DNA of 30,365 nucleotides from CAZOWL01 sp964583605 (GCA_964583605.1 CAZOWL010000050.1:1-30365); one strand, 5' to 3'. Numbered from the stretch's first letter, positions 8,869 to 16,608 are shown. Notes: generated by a model not told the origin, from the sequence alone. Made by a program: numbers and translations.

Positions 8869-9425
8869 GGACAGGTCCCTGTTTCGATGCGGATACGACC
8901 GACGGTGTTGATCACGATGCGGCGTTCATTCGGCGCGATGCAGATCGCGAACGAGCCGTTGGCCAGGCCGGAGCTGCCCCTGTTCTGCCCATCGGGCCTG
9001 AAGACCACATAGTCCGCGAAATTGACGGTGGTGACGGTGGCGTCTCCGCTCGCTGGCTTGCCGGCCCTCAGACGAAGATCGCTGCCATCGAAGGTACCCT
9101 CCACACCACCGCTGACGCCATCGACGAAGACCAGCCACCCATCCGCCCAGTTGGCCGAGGGCGAGCAGGTCGGCGCAGCGGCCTCAGCGTTAGAGGACTT
9201 GCACACCGTGACGCGTTGACCACGGCTCATGGCCTCCGAGCGGGCGAGTTGGAGCGCGGCGCTGAGCTCATTGGTCAGCGCCGCGATTCGGTTCGTGGCG
9301 ACCATGTTCTGGAAGGCGGGAACGCCGATGGCGAGCAGAATCGCAGCGATCGCTAGCGTGATGAGCAACTCGACCAGCGTCACACCAGCCGCACCGCGCG
9401 GGGAAGGCAGCCATCCCCCGAACAT
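8865..9425 (-). CDS. fimT: GspH/FimT-family minor pilin, first gene of the pil operon
   Basis: A prepilin of about 186 residues with the start at 9425, giving the leader MFGGWLPSPRGAAG before VTLVELLITLAIAAILLAIG, with Glu at mature position 5. The segment FQNMVATNRIAALTNELSAALQLARSEAMSRGQRVTVCKS is the GspH/FimT signature. An alternative ATG at 9494 has a better ribosome site (GGTGGAG) but would add 23 residues and make a 37-residue leader, long for a class III prepilin; the stretch between is also occupied by a degenerate GTACGC...GCGTAC dyad. Both starts remain possible. It is the promoter-proximal gene and overlaps pilV by ATGA. FimT could equally be called FimU. Confidence 0.85.
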   Translation of the reverse strand: MFGGWLPSPRGAAGVTLVELLITLAIAAILLAIGVPAFQNMVATNRIAALTNELSAALQLARSEAMSRGQRVTVCKSSNAEAAAPTCSPSANWADGWLVFVDGVSGGVEGTFDGSDLRLRAGKPASGDATVTTVNFADYVVFRPDGQNRGSSGLANGSFAICIAPNERRIVINTVGRIRIETGTCP

Positions 9426-9494
9426 CGACCTCGTACGCGCGGCCCAGTGCGTACCGCGAAATAACGCGCCGGATTCTAGAAACTGTACCGCCAT

Positions 9495-10004
9495 GTGCGC
9501 TCCACCATCCTCGCCCTCAGCAATACACGTACCGCGCGATCCAGCGGACCCAGAAGCGACGTCAGGGTGATGCTGCGGGGCCATCGGGCAAGGATCGCGG
9601 AACGTCTCGTCCAGGCTTCGTTGTTCACGCCGGAGGGGGCATCCCGTTACGGGAACAGTGAAGCACAGAATCCCCACGCGATCGAGGAGGATCTCGCCCC
9701 GTAAGCGAGGAGCCGATCCCACTTTCGCAAAATCGGTGCGTCGAATCGACGTAGTGAGCCTGCCAAAGCGCGCAGGCCAGGCAAAGCGTACCCTGGGTTG
9801 TCTGTTCGAGGTACCTGAGCGTGAAGCAAGCGCAGCGGTCCGACCAACTCCCAAGCGGTGACCTGCGGTCCCGCGTCGGACCGCGCGCTATCGGAGCCGG
9901 GTAGCGGAATCACTGCGCTTGATCCATCCTTCATCACACCGCCAGCGCCGCCGCGCAGCTCGCGTCAGCTTGCACCCCGCAGCCCAGGATGGCAGATTGC
10001 CCAC
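9495..10004. other. Non-coding stretch with a run of hairpins
   Basis: No convincing gene was found here; the open frames lack family features. It contains perfect inverted repeats at 9642-9654 (TCCCGT/ACGGGA), 9693-9709 (CTCGC/GCGAG), 9713-9736 (CCGAT/ATCGG), 9739-9751 (CGTCGA/TCGACG), 9758-9777 (GCCTGC/GCAGGC) and 9865-9884 (GCGGTCC/GGACCGC). The middle four are nearly contiguous. On the minus strand they would form the leader of the pil operon; on the plus strand they lie before the small coiled-coil gene. A structured RNA is possible but unproven in GC-rich DNA. Confidence 0.45.
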
Positions 10005-10334
10005 ATGAGCTCCATCATCGGCCTCTACGAAGCGCTCGCCAGCGCCCCCGACGACAAGACCCGCGCCAAGGTCATCGCGGAGGCCTTCGAGCGCCTCGAG
10101 GAGCGCTACCCGCACCTGCCCGATCTCGCCACGCAAGGCCACCTGCGCGAGACCGAGCTGCGCCTGCAGAAGGAGATCGAGGAGGTCCGGGCCGACCTCA
10201 AGCTCGAGATCGAGCAGCTGCGCGGCGAGCTTAAGGCCGACATCGAGCGGATCAAAAGCGATCTGCTCAAATGGATCCTGCCCTTGATGCTCACCCAGGT
10301 CATCGCCATCGCGGCCTTGGTGAAGTTCCTGTAG
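10005..10334 (+). CDS. Small coiled-coil protein with C-terminal membrane anchor
   Basis: A 109-residue hypothetical protein. The frame is open to 9858, but the ATG at 10005 is preferred because the residues before it are Pro/Ser/Arg-rich and unlike a protein N-terminus. Residues 1-35 are helical (LYEALASAPDDKTRAKVIAE), residues about 45-90 are a long charged coiled coil (RETELRLQKEIEEVRADLKL, then EIEQLRGELKADIERIKSDL) and the last 20 residues (LKWILPLMLTQVIAIAALVKFL) form a transmembrane helix. The arrangement resembles the DUF1640/CCDC90-like coiled-coil proteins common in Chromatiales, whose function is not known. No clear ribosome site; isolated between non-coding stretches. Confidence 0.7.
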   Translation: MSSIIGLYEALASAPDDKTRAKVIAEAFERLEERYPHLPDLATQGHLRETELRLQKEIEEVRADLKLEIEQLRGELKADIERIKSDLLKWILPLMLTQVIAIAALVKFL

Positions 10335-10696
10335 CCTGAAGCGGGCACGACGATCCCGCCAAGTGCGCACGGTACGCGCTGCGTACCCTACCGACTAACG
10401 ATCACGTGGCGGCTCGGACACGCCCAACGTTGAACGCCGGCGCGTGAAAGATACGCGATGCGTACCCTACTGATTCCTATGGTCTGAGACCAGCGGTTCG
10501 CCCCGCCGCGCGGGGGGCCGAGCGCCCGCGGTCCTGATCAGCCGCCGCGGCACGATTCGTCACGAGGCGCCTCGTCATCAACGCAACCGGATGGGCCGCT
10601 TGCCGAAGCGGTTCAGCGACTCCAGTTCATCGATCGGTGTCCGGAACCGGCGGCGGTGCCGGGCATGATGCTGGCTGAACCGCGAAGGAGGTACCC
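10335..10696. other. Intergenic stretch with palindromes
   Basis: No gene supported. It contains two members of the 17-bp mini-palindrome family (10371-10387, GGTACGC-GCT-GCGTACC; 10450-10466, GATACGC-GAT-GCGTACC), both followed by CCTAC, a 13-bp dyad TGGTCT-G-AGACCA at 10480-10492 and a perfect 14-bp palindrome ACGAGGCGCCTCGT at 10562-10575. The last bases hold the AAGGAGG ribosome site of the next gene. No clear promoter seen. Confidence 0.6.
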
Positions 10697-11131
10697 ATGA
10701 CCGCATACGAAGACGATCTCGTCGCCTGGGCAGACGAGCAGGCGCGGCTGTTGCGCGCCGGGCAATTCGACCGCTTGGACATCGCGCATCTCGCTGAGGA
10801 GCTGGAGGATATCGGAGCACGTCAGGAGCGCGAGCTCACGGCCAGAATGGTCGTGCTCTTGGTCCACCTGCTCCGCTGGCAGTTTCAGCCGGAGCATCGC
10901 GGCGAGGACTGGAGCAGCGCAATACGCGGGCATCGGCGCGCTGTGACGCAGCGGCTGCAGAGGGCACCGATGCTGCGCAGCAGCCTCACCGACCCAGAAT
11001 GGCGAGAGGATGTCTGGCTCGAGGCCAGGACGATCGCGAGCAAGGAGACCGGCATCGGTAGCGACCACTTCACGCCCGAGTGTCCCTGGGCGCTCTCGGA
11101 GGTGCTCGACAATGACTGGCTGCCCAGTTGA
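10697..11131 (+). CDS. DUF29 family protein
   Basis: A 144-residue protein with all DUF29 hallmarks: an N-terminal YEDDLVAWADEQARLLRAGQ, then FDRLDIAHLAEELEDIG, RQERELTARMVVLLVHLLRW, and the closing ETGIGSDHFTPECPW. DUF29 proteins are short all-helical proteins, often present in many copies in cyanobacteria and purple bacteria, with no proven function; a link to toxin-antitoxin-like or phage-related loci has been suggested for some but is not supported here. The start has an ideal AAGGAGG site 5 nt upstream. No partner gene is evident: the next gene is a glycosidase 145 bp downstream. Confidence 0.9.
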   Translation: MTAYEDDLVAWADEQARLLRAGQFDRLDIAHLAEELEDIGARQERELTARMVVLLVHLLRWQFQPEHRGEDWSSAIRGHRRAVTQRLQRAPMLRSSLTDPEWREDVWLEARTIASKETGIGSDHFTPECPWALSEVLDNDWLPS

Positions 11132-11276
11132 ACGCAGCCGCGCCCAGTTGAGCCGACCCGCGTCCCCATCCCTCACCTGACTCGCCACCCGGCAGCCGCA
11201 TGGATAGAATCTGGGCGGAGCCCACCGGAAGGTCGCCGCGCAACGTCTCTCTGACCGCCCGAGCTCGATCCCATTC

Positions 11277-12560
11277 ATGGCCGAGACCAAGACGACCGAA
11301 GAAGCAACTGATGACGGGGCCACCGCCCAGGGTGTTGAACGCGCCGTGGCGCTGCTCCACGCCTGCCGCAGCCCTGATGGCTTTCTCGCCTCGCCGACCG
11401 CCAGCGCCAACTACCGCCGGATCTGGGCCCGGGATGGGGCCATCCTCGCCCTGGCGGCCCTGCTCACAGGCGATGAAGAGCTGATCGCGACCGCGCGCCA
11501 GACCTTCCTGACGCTGGTTCGTTACCAAGGGCCGCAGGGGGAGATCCCGAGTAACGTCGATCCGGTGACAGGCCGGGTCAGCTATGGCGGAACGACAGGG
11601 CGCATCGACGCCGACCTCTGGCTCGTCATCGGCTGCGGCGAGTACTGGCAGGCCACCGGCGACTCGGGCTTGCTGGAGACGCTATTGCCCGCTCTCGAGA
11701 AGGTGCGGTTCCTGCTTGGCGCCTGGGAATTCAACTGCCGCGGCCTGCTCTACGTGCCCCTGACCGGGGACTGGGCCGATGAGTATCTGCATCAAGGCTA
11801 TGTGCTCTACGACCAGCTCCTCTACCTGCAAGCCCAGCGCACGCTGGCCCGGATGCACGCCGCGGTGCACGGCTCCCCGGATCACAGCCTGCAAGAGAGG
11901 ATCGGGCGCTTGCGCCACCTCATCCGTGCCAACTATTGGTTCGACGGCAACGGCATTCCCGAGGACGCCTACCACGAGGTGCTCTACCGCAAGGGACTGC
12001 AGGCCGCCGCTCACTGCGCCTCACGCTACTGGATGGCCTCCTTTGCGCCGAGCGGCTACAGCTATCGCTTCGACGCCTTCGCCAATGTCCTGGCCTCGCT
12101 CCTCGATGTCGCCAACGAGGCGCAAAGTCGCGCGGTCGATGCCTTTATCGCCGGCGAGACGATCAACGAGGCGCTACCACTCCTGCCCGCCTTTCACCCG
12201 GTCATCGAGCCCGTGGACGAGGATTGGAAGGATCTGCAGGTGATGTTCTCGTACAACTTCAAGAACCGGCCCTACGAGTTCCACAATGGCGGCCTCTGGC
12301 CCATGGTGACCGGCTTCTACGTGGCCGATCTGGCGCGCCGGCAGCGCGTTGAGGCGGCCGAGCGATGTCTTCAGGCCGTACACCGTGCCAATGCGCTGAG
12401 CATGGACGGCGAGCCCTGGAGCTTCCCCGAGTTTGTTCACGGCCGCTCGCTGGCCCCCGGCGGGACCCGGCACCAAGGCTGGAGCGCCACCGGGGCCATC
12501 ATCGCTCACCACGCCTTGCAGGGGCAGGGCCCGTTTCGCATCGGTGATCGATACGAGTAA
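11277..12560 (+). CDS. (alpha/alpha)6-barrel glycoside hydrolase (GH100/amylo-1,6-glucosidase-like)
   Basis: A 427-residue soluble enzyme without a signal peptide, so probably cytoplasmic. Recognisable blocks are NYRRIWARDGAILALAALLT (the first barrel strand carrying an Asp likely in the active site), QGPQGEIPSNVD, GRIDADLWLVIGCGEYW, LLYVPLTGDWADEYLHQGY, GYSYRFDAFANVLASL and YEFHNGGLWPMVTGFYVADL, ending with GTRHQGWSATGAI. This fits the glucoamylase/neutral-invertase-like clan of inverting glycosidases; it could be a GH100-type invertase-like enzyme or a glycogen-debranching relative. The substrate cannot be told from the sequence. The start at 11277 has no strong ribosome site. Its stop is 8 bp from the convergent PII-like gene. 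Confidence 0.75.
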   Translation: MAETKTTEEATDDGATAQGVERAVALLHACRSPDGFLASPTASANYRRIWARDGAILALAALLTGDEELIATARQTFLTLVRYQGPQGEIPSNVDPVTGRVSYGGTTGRIDADLWLVIGCGEYWQATGDSGLLETLLPALEKVRFLLGAWEFNCRGLLYVPLTGDWADEYLHQGYVLYDQLLYLQAQRTLARMHAAVHGSPDHSLQERIGRLRHLIRANYWFDGNGIPEDAYHEVLYRKGLQAAAHCASRYWMASFAPSGYSYRFDAFANVLASLLDVANEAQSRAVDAFIAGETINEALPLLPAFHPVIEPVDEDWKDLQVMFSYNFKNRPYEFHNGGLWPMVTGFYVADLARRQRVEAAERCLQAVHRANALSMDGEPWSFPEFVHGRSLAPGGTRHQGWSATGAIIAHHALQGQGPFRIGDRYE

Positions 12561-12568
12561 TCAGCGAC

Positions 12569-12889
12569 TCATAGGGCGAACTGCTGCGGACGGCCGATCA
12601 GCACCTCGGAGACGAAGAGGACGCCCGAATGGCGATCGAGGAGCGGCATCAAACCGGCATGGATCGGCTTGACGAGATCGTCGGGGACGACCGAGATCAG
12701 CATCGCGAGACTGGTCGTCTCATTGAACATCAGGTGGCCGGTGCGCACGCCATGATGCCCCATGCCGGAGATGTTGGGGATGATCGTGTAGCCTGTCGCG
12801 CCCAGCTTGGCGAGGAGCTCCTTGACCTGCTCCAGCTGGTCACCGCCAATGATGATCTCGACCTTTTTCATACTGTGTAGCTCAGACAT
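12569..12889 (-). CDS. PII-like protein associated with the DAB carbon uptake module
   Basis: A 106-residue protein with the ferredoxin-like PII fold: KKVEIIIGGDQLEQVKELLA (strand 1 and helix 1), LGATGYTIIPNISGMGHHG (strand 2 into a shortened T-loop), and MLISVVPDDLVKPIHAGLMP towards the C-terminus. It lacks the conserved T-loop Tyr of GlnB/GlnK uridylylation, so it belongs with the PII-like proteins found beside bicarbonate or DAB transporters (for example carboxysome-associated CPII) rather than nitrogen PII. The start at 12889 is chosen for its GAGGG ribosome site; later and earlier Met codons exist. As last gene of the DAB operon, it probably senses adenine nucleotides or bicarbonate and regulates DabA/DabB; this is inference. 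Confidence 0.85.
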   Translation of the reverse strand: MSELHSMKKVEIIIGGDQLEQVKELLAKLGATGYTIIPNISGMGHHGVRTGHLMFNETTSLAMLISVVPDDLVKPIHAGLMPLLDRHSGVLFVSEVLIGRPQQFAL

Positions 12890-12955
12890 AGAGCACCCTC
12901 GTCGCATCGAGAGATGGAAGGATCAGGCAGCCACGGCGCCCTCATCGCTGCTCGC

Positions 12956-13012
12956 CGAGCCTTTGGCGCGCGCGGCGCTCATCCGCTGAGCGCCGCGTGT
13001 GCAAAAGGCTCG
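12956..13012 (-). terminator. Long hairpin spanning the dabA stop codon
   Basis: A near-perfect inverted repeat of 26 pairs with a 5-nt loop: outer arms CGAGCCTTT (12956-12964) and AAAGGCTCG (13004-13012), one mismatch, then wobble-containing pairs leading into perfect 11-bp arms CGCGGCGCTCA (12971-12981) and TGAGCGCCGCG (12987-12997). It covers the end and stop of dabA (12979-12981). There is no U-tract, so it may be an attenuator, processing or mRNA-stability element that sets the PII-like gene apart from dabA. Confidence 0.6.
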
Positions 13013-15216
13013 CGGAGCAGCGGCCCACCAGCGCTACTCGGCCGATCCGATGACGCGAATGACTCGTCGAAGGCGTCGTGCCACTGCCCGAGACGATACA
13101 GGAATGGCCGCCCGCTGGTCGGCTCGATGGCCGCGAGCCTGGCCCATTCGTTATCGAACATCTGCCGGAGGACGTCGTTGCGGCCGACGATCGCGGCCAC
13201 CCGCGCCAGCGGCGCCTCGACCACGGCCAGGAGACGCATCGGCTCATGATAGAGTCGCCCGCCGGCAGCGATGGTCTGGCTCGGCAGACCGATGCGCAGA
13301 TCACTTTGATTGCCGCTCATGACGCCGACCAGGCCGACAACATTGTGGTAGACCTTGCTGCCGCTGCCGAAGACGGCGTTGTCCACCGCCGAGAAGTAGT
13401 ACTCCATATTGATCCAGTGGGCGACCACCAAGGGTGCCGTCATGATGGTCTCGAGCGCCCTGCCCCGCTCATCCCGGCGATGGTCGTAGGAATGTAGGAA
13501 GGCGCGCCCGCCGAGATTCAGCTGGCGGAGCACCGCGCGCCGCGCGATGACGAAGGCGGCGTTGTTGGCCAGTCCCCACTCGGGGCGAACCTGGCTCCAG
13601 TCGACACCACGCACCTCGACATGCTCGACCGCAACGCGCGGGTCGCGACTGCTGGGCGCATCCGGCAGACGACGGCAGCGCTCACGCGCGCACCGACCCC
13701 CGGCCTCGGCCAGGTCTGAGCGCAGCTGCTCCAGCTCGCGGCGGTGGGAGATCGGCACCGACTCCAGGTCGAGCAGTGTCACGGCATCCGTGGTCGTATC
13801 GTGCTCGCCGGCAATGAACCAGCAGTCGTGCGGGATCTCGATGCCCCGCCTGGCCAAGGTCTGGCGCACGCTCGGCTTGTTGGCCATGTGGACCAGCACG
13901 CGGGCGTTCTGGCCGCCCTGATCCCCGCCGCAGGCGCCACAGTCGAGCGCCGATTCGTAGGGGTTGTTCTCGGAATGGCTGGCGTGGCCGGCGACCAGGA
14001 CCAGGCGGGCGAGCCCATCGGTCAGGCCGATCAGGCGCAGCGCGCCCTCGACGAAGTAGGCCTGCTCCTCGTCGGTGAAGCCGGTTCGGGTCACCCGCTC
14101 GAGCAGCGCGTCGGCACGCTTGCTGTCGATCCCGTCGACCTCCCGCAGCGTCTTCAGAAGGGCTGCCTCGCCGGCACCGTCGAGACCCAAGCCCCTGGCG
14201 ATGCGCGTCCGCGCCGCCGGATGGGGCACCGGATCGGCGGCCAATGCCGCCTCGCGCAGCTCCTCCAGGGTGTCGGCCGATACGACCGCACGGCGTCGCA
14301 GATTGTAATCGCGCCTGAGCGCCAGGCTGATCCGGGCCCGCTGCTGCGCCGCCACGAGCTCGCGGGCCTCGCTCTCGCTCAGCTTGTCGACGGTGAGCGC
14401 GGTCGGAACCGGCGGGGTCATCCAGCGCTGCACCCGCGCCGCCATGTGGTGGTACCAGCGCGGCACGAGCGTCTTGAGGACGAACGGCAAGCCGAATGCC
14501 CAACCGATCGCCTCGACCATCACGAACGGCGCGACGACGTGGCCCTTCACCTCGTGCAGGGCATGTTTGAGCGTGTCCTTGACGCGACTGCCGGTCAGAT
14601 GCTGGTCCACACGCTCCGCCGACGGCCTGGGCAGCTCGACGACCTGGTGATTGGGCTTGAGCAGGACTGGACAAAGATCGGCCTGACACTGCGAATTGAA
14701 CCCGACGAAGCTGAAGGGCACACCGAAAAAGCCCGCGACACCGAAGGTCTCATAGCCACCGAGGTTTTCGAGCGCCCGACGAAACGGCTCGGAGCGCACG
14801 TCGATACAGAAGAGGGCTTGGGCGAGTGGCCGTGTCGCGGTGCTCAGGTGATGAGACGCATCGATGGCCGCAGCGCTCTCGATGTCACCGCCATCGCCCG
14901 TCGCCTGATTGTCCCGGTAGGCGTTGGCGATCTCGCAGAGCAGGACATTGCGATAACCTCGCTCCAGCGCGCTCAGCCAGATCGGCCCACGGGCCTGCGG
15001 CGGCAGGGCCTCGAGCCAGTGCGCAAGTCGAGCGATGCGCCGGCCGCCTTCTGCGCGCACCCGCTCGGCGCTCCAGCCAAGGTGCTGGACGAGTCGAAAG
15101 AGCGCCCAGATCCGCACGGCCTCGGTGCCACCACTGATGCGCCCATCCGCGGCCTGGATCTCGTCGGCCAGTCGCGTCCAGACGGCCGCGGGCGGACGCC
15201 TCCAGCCAACGATCAT
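12979..15216 (-). CDS. dabA: DabA (DUF2309), C-terminal piece with the zinc site, separated from its N-terminus by a repeat
   Basis: DabA is the cytoplasmic, beta-carbonic-anhydrase-like subunit of the DAB complex, which hydrates CO2 vectorially to accumulate bicarbonate. This 745-residue piece contains the zinc-site residues: LFCIDVRSEPF (Cys137 and Asp139 counted from the ATG at 15216) and AGHASHSENNPYESALDCGAC (His411 and Cys426), with spacing like the zinc ligands described for Halothiobacillus DabA. The frame is open upstream into the repeat at 15207-15344, so the real 5' end of the reading is uncertain. The ATG at 15216 is in the repeat and overlaps the stop of the N-terminal piece as ATGA, which would permit coupled re-initiation; there is no good ribosome site. 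After the first four residues the sequence continues as host DabA (GWRRPPAAVW). Whether it yields active protein is unknown. Confidence 0.88.
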   Translation of the reverse strand: MIVGWRRPPAAVWTRLADEIQAADGRISGGTEAVRIWALFRLVQHLGWSAERVRAEGGRRIARLAHWLEALPPQARGPIWLSALERGYRNVLLCEIANAYRDNQATGDGGDIESAAAIDASHHLSTATRPLAQALFCIDVRSEPFRRALENLGGYETFGVAGFFGVPFSFVGFNSQCQADLCPVLLKPNHQVVELPRPSAERVDQHLTGSRVKDTLKHALHEVKGHVVAPFVMVEAIGWAFGLPFVLKTLVPRWYHHMAARVQRWMTPPVPTALTVDKLSESEARELVAAQQRARISLALRRDYNLRRRAVVSADTLEELREAALAADPVPHPAARTRIARGLGLDGAGEAALLKTLREVDGIDSKRADALLERVTRTGFTDEEQAYFVEGALRLIGLTDGLARLVLVAGHASHSENNPYESALDCGACGGDQGGQNARVLVHMANKPSVRQTLARRGIEIPHDCWFIAGEHDTTTDAVTLLDLESVPISHRRELEQLRSDLAEAGGRCARERCRRLPDAPSSRDPRVAVEHVEVRGVDWSQVRPEWGLANNAAFVIARRAVLRQLNLGGRAFLHSYDHRRDERGRALETIMTAPLVVAHWINMEYYFSAVDNAVFGSGSKVYHNVVGLVGVMSGNQSDLRIGLPSQTIAAGGRLYHEPMRLLAVVEAPLARVAAIVGRNDVLRQMFDNEWARLAAIEPTSGRPFLYRLGQWHDAFDESFASSDRPSSAGGPLLREPFAHAALSG

Positions 15217-15344
15217 GGGGCGAGGCAAGCCGCCCCCGATGATGAAAGGTCGCCTCGCCCCTGATCGTTCCCTCTCCCCAACCCTCTCCCCAAACTCTCC
15301 CAGGGGGCGAGGGAGCGAACGTGCTTCGCGAGCTTCATTGCAAA
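15207..15344. repeat. Dispersed ~120-bp double-hairpin repeat, copy 1, inside dabA
   Basis: It begins with caacgatcatggggcgaggc and ends near ttcattgcaaa. The first half is a long inverted repeat (AACGATCATGGGGCGAGGC against GCCTCGCCCCTGATCGTT); the second half is a CCCTC...GAGGG hairpin. The unit is 134 nt, 11 nt longer than copy 2, because of a near-tandem 11-nt duplication (ccaaccctctc followed by ccaaactctcc, about 15278-15300). The extra 11 nt shift the dabA reading frame. The edges are degenerate relative to the TAAC borders of the other copies. Confidence 0.85.
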
Positions 15345-16568
15345 GGCCGCGCGGCGTGCGCGGCGCTCGAGGTCCGGCGGCAGCCCGCCCCGTGCGAGGC
15401 GGGCGCGCACACGATACTCCTCCGGCCGCTCGGCAAAGTAGGCCCGGATCGCCGGCAGCGTGCCGCCGACACCTGCGCATCGGCGGCACGCTGCCGCAAC
15501 GGCCTCTGCCTCCAGTTGCATGACGATCGCCAGGTATTTCGTCGGAGAGACGGGATGGCGCCGCTGCCAGTAGTCGTCCGGGTGATTGGCGCGCCAGCGG
15601 ATCAGACCAGCCCAGCCTGGCTGGCGCGCTATGTGGCAGCCAAGGTACTCCTGCCAGCGCCGCCGGGGAATGCCGAGCCACCGCAACGCGCCGATGATCG
15701 CGTCCTCGGGTTGCGCCGGGGCCTGCGTCGCGGCGCGGTGCCACCGCGCACCGCTCGCTCCGGGCGTAAGATCCCAGCGGCCCAGATAGCGCCAGGCCTG
15801 GTAGAGGTCACGCTCGCGTTTCGGCATGCCCCAGACCGCCTGCCCCTGATCGACGAAGGCTGCAACCCAATGGATGAGCCGCTCGCCGAGCGCGGCCCGG
15901 ATGCTCGTGCCCAAGATTTGATCGCACCAGTCAGCCAGCGTACCGGTCGCACCGAGCCCCAGATCCTGGCCCACCGGCCCGTCGCCCACCTCGGGCGCGT
16001 CGGCCTTATGCTGCTCGAGAGGGGCTTGATGGGCCCATGCCTCCTGCAGCGCCTGCCGCAACGCCGCCGCGGCGGTGGCCTCAGATCGGGCATCACGCAG
16101 AAGCCGCTCGCGTTGCCGCGAGGTCAGCCCCCGGTCGAGCCGCCACGGGCGACCCGACTCGTCGAGCTCCGCGGCCAGGGCCACGGCCGTCATCTCCTCG
16201 TCCGCGAGCAGCAGCAGGCGCCGCAGCACGGCCACAGCATCGAGAGCGCGGCCATCGCTCAGCGTCAGGGTGTCCGCGGCGACGGCCAGGTGCTCGTGAA
16301 GTGCGGCATCGAGATCGGCGTCGCCGATGCGCCCGTCGCGATACCAATCCTTGTAGGCCGCGAACGGGGCATAGCCGCGCCCCCCGATCCACGAGCCGGC
16401 AGCCTTCACACCCTCCGCAAAGCGCAGGTGCTGGAAACCGGAGAGCGGATTGCGTGAGATGAAGGTGCGAATCGGCCAATAGGGCGCGACGACCTCAGCG
16501 GCCAAGCCGGCGCGCGTGCGGATCTCGGCGCGGTCAGCACTGTCGATCTTGGGCACAGAATGCGACAT
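15213..16568 (-). CDS. dabA: DabA (DUF2309), N-terminal piece, frameshifted and ended within a repeat
   Basis: A 451-residue product that is the N-terminal third of DabA, with the DUF2309 opening VAPYWPIRTFISRNPLSGFQ and helices through LARGGLPPDLERRARRAAF (about residue 408). From AMKLAKHVRSLAPWE on, the residues come from the inserted repeat; the frame ends at a TGA (15213-15215) in the repeat. Rejoining the host sequence on both sides gives a DabA of about 1150 residues, so no host sequence need be missing. The gene starts 40 nt after the stop of the NuoM-like gene, with a weak GGAA ribosome site. Alone it lacks the zinc ligands. It may be a pseudogene fragment or one half of a split subunit. 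Confidence 0.88.
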   Translation of the reverse strand: MSHSVPKIDSADRAEIRTRAGLAAEVVAPYWPIRTFISRNPLSGFQHLRFAEGVKAAGSWIGGRGYAPFAAYKDWYRDGRIGDADLDAALHEHLAVAADTLTLSDGRALDAVAVLRRLLLLADEEMTAVALAAELDESGRPWRLDRGLTSRQRERLLRDARSEATAAAALRQALQEAWAHQAPLEQHKADAPEVGDGPVGQDLGLGATGTLADWCDQILGTSIRAALGERLIHWVAAFVDQGQAVWGMPKRERDLYQAWRYLGRWDLTPGASGARWHRAATQAPAQPEDAIIGALRWLGIPRRRWQEYLGCHIARQPGWAGLIRWRANHPDDYWQRRHPVSPTKYLAIVMQLEAEAVAAACRRCAGVGGTLPAIRAYFAERPEEYRVRARLARGGLPPDLERRARRAAFAMKLAKHVRSLAPWESLGRGLGRGNDQGRGDLSSSGAACLAP

Positions 16569-16608
16569 GGACGGCGTTCCGGATGTTGGCGACGCGAGCG
16601 GAGAATGC

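Noticed and set aside
9647..9937. A 96-codon minus-strand frame in the hairpin region
   Set aside because: No ribosome site, no family features and it crosses several inverted repeats; treated as non-coding.
13744..15264. A 506-codon open frame on the plus strand, antisense to dabA
   Set aside because: It lies opposite the well-supported DabA coding sequence, has no family motif and is explained by high GC at third positions.
15321..16457. A 378-codon open frame on the plus strand opposite the DabA N-terminus
   Set aside because: No recognisable domain; a shadow of the real gene.
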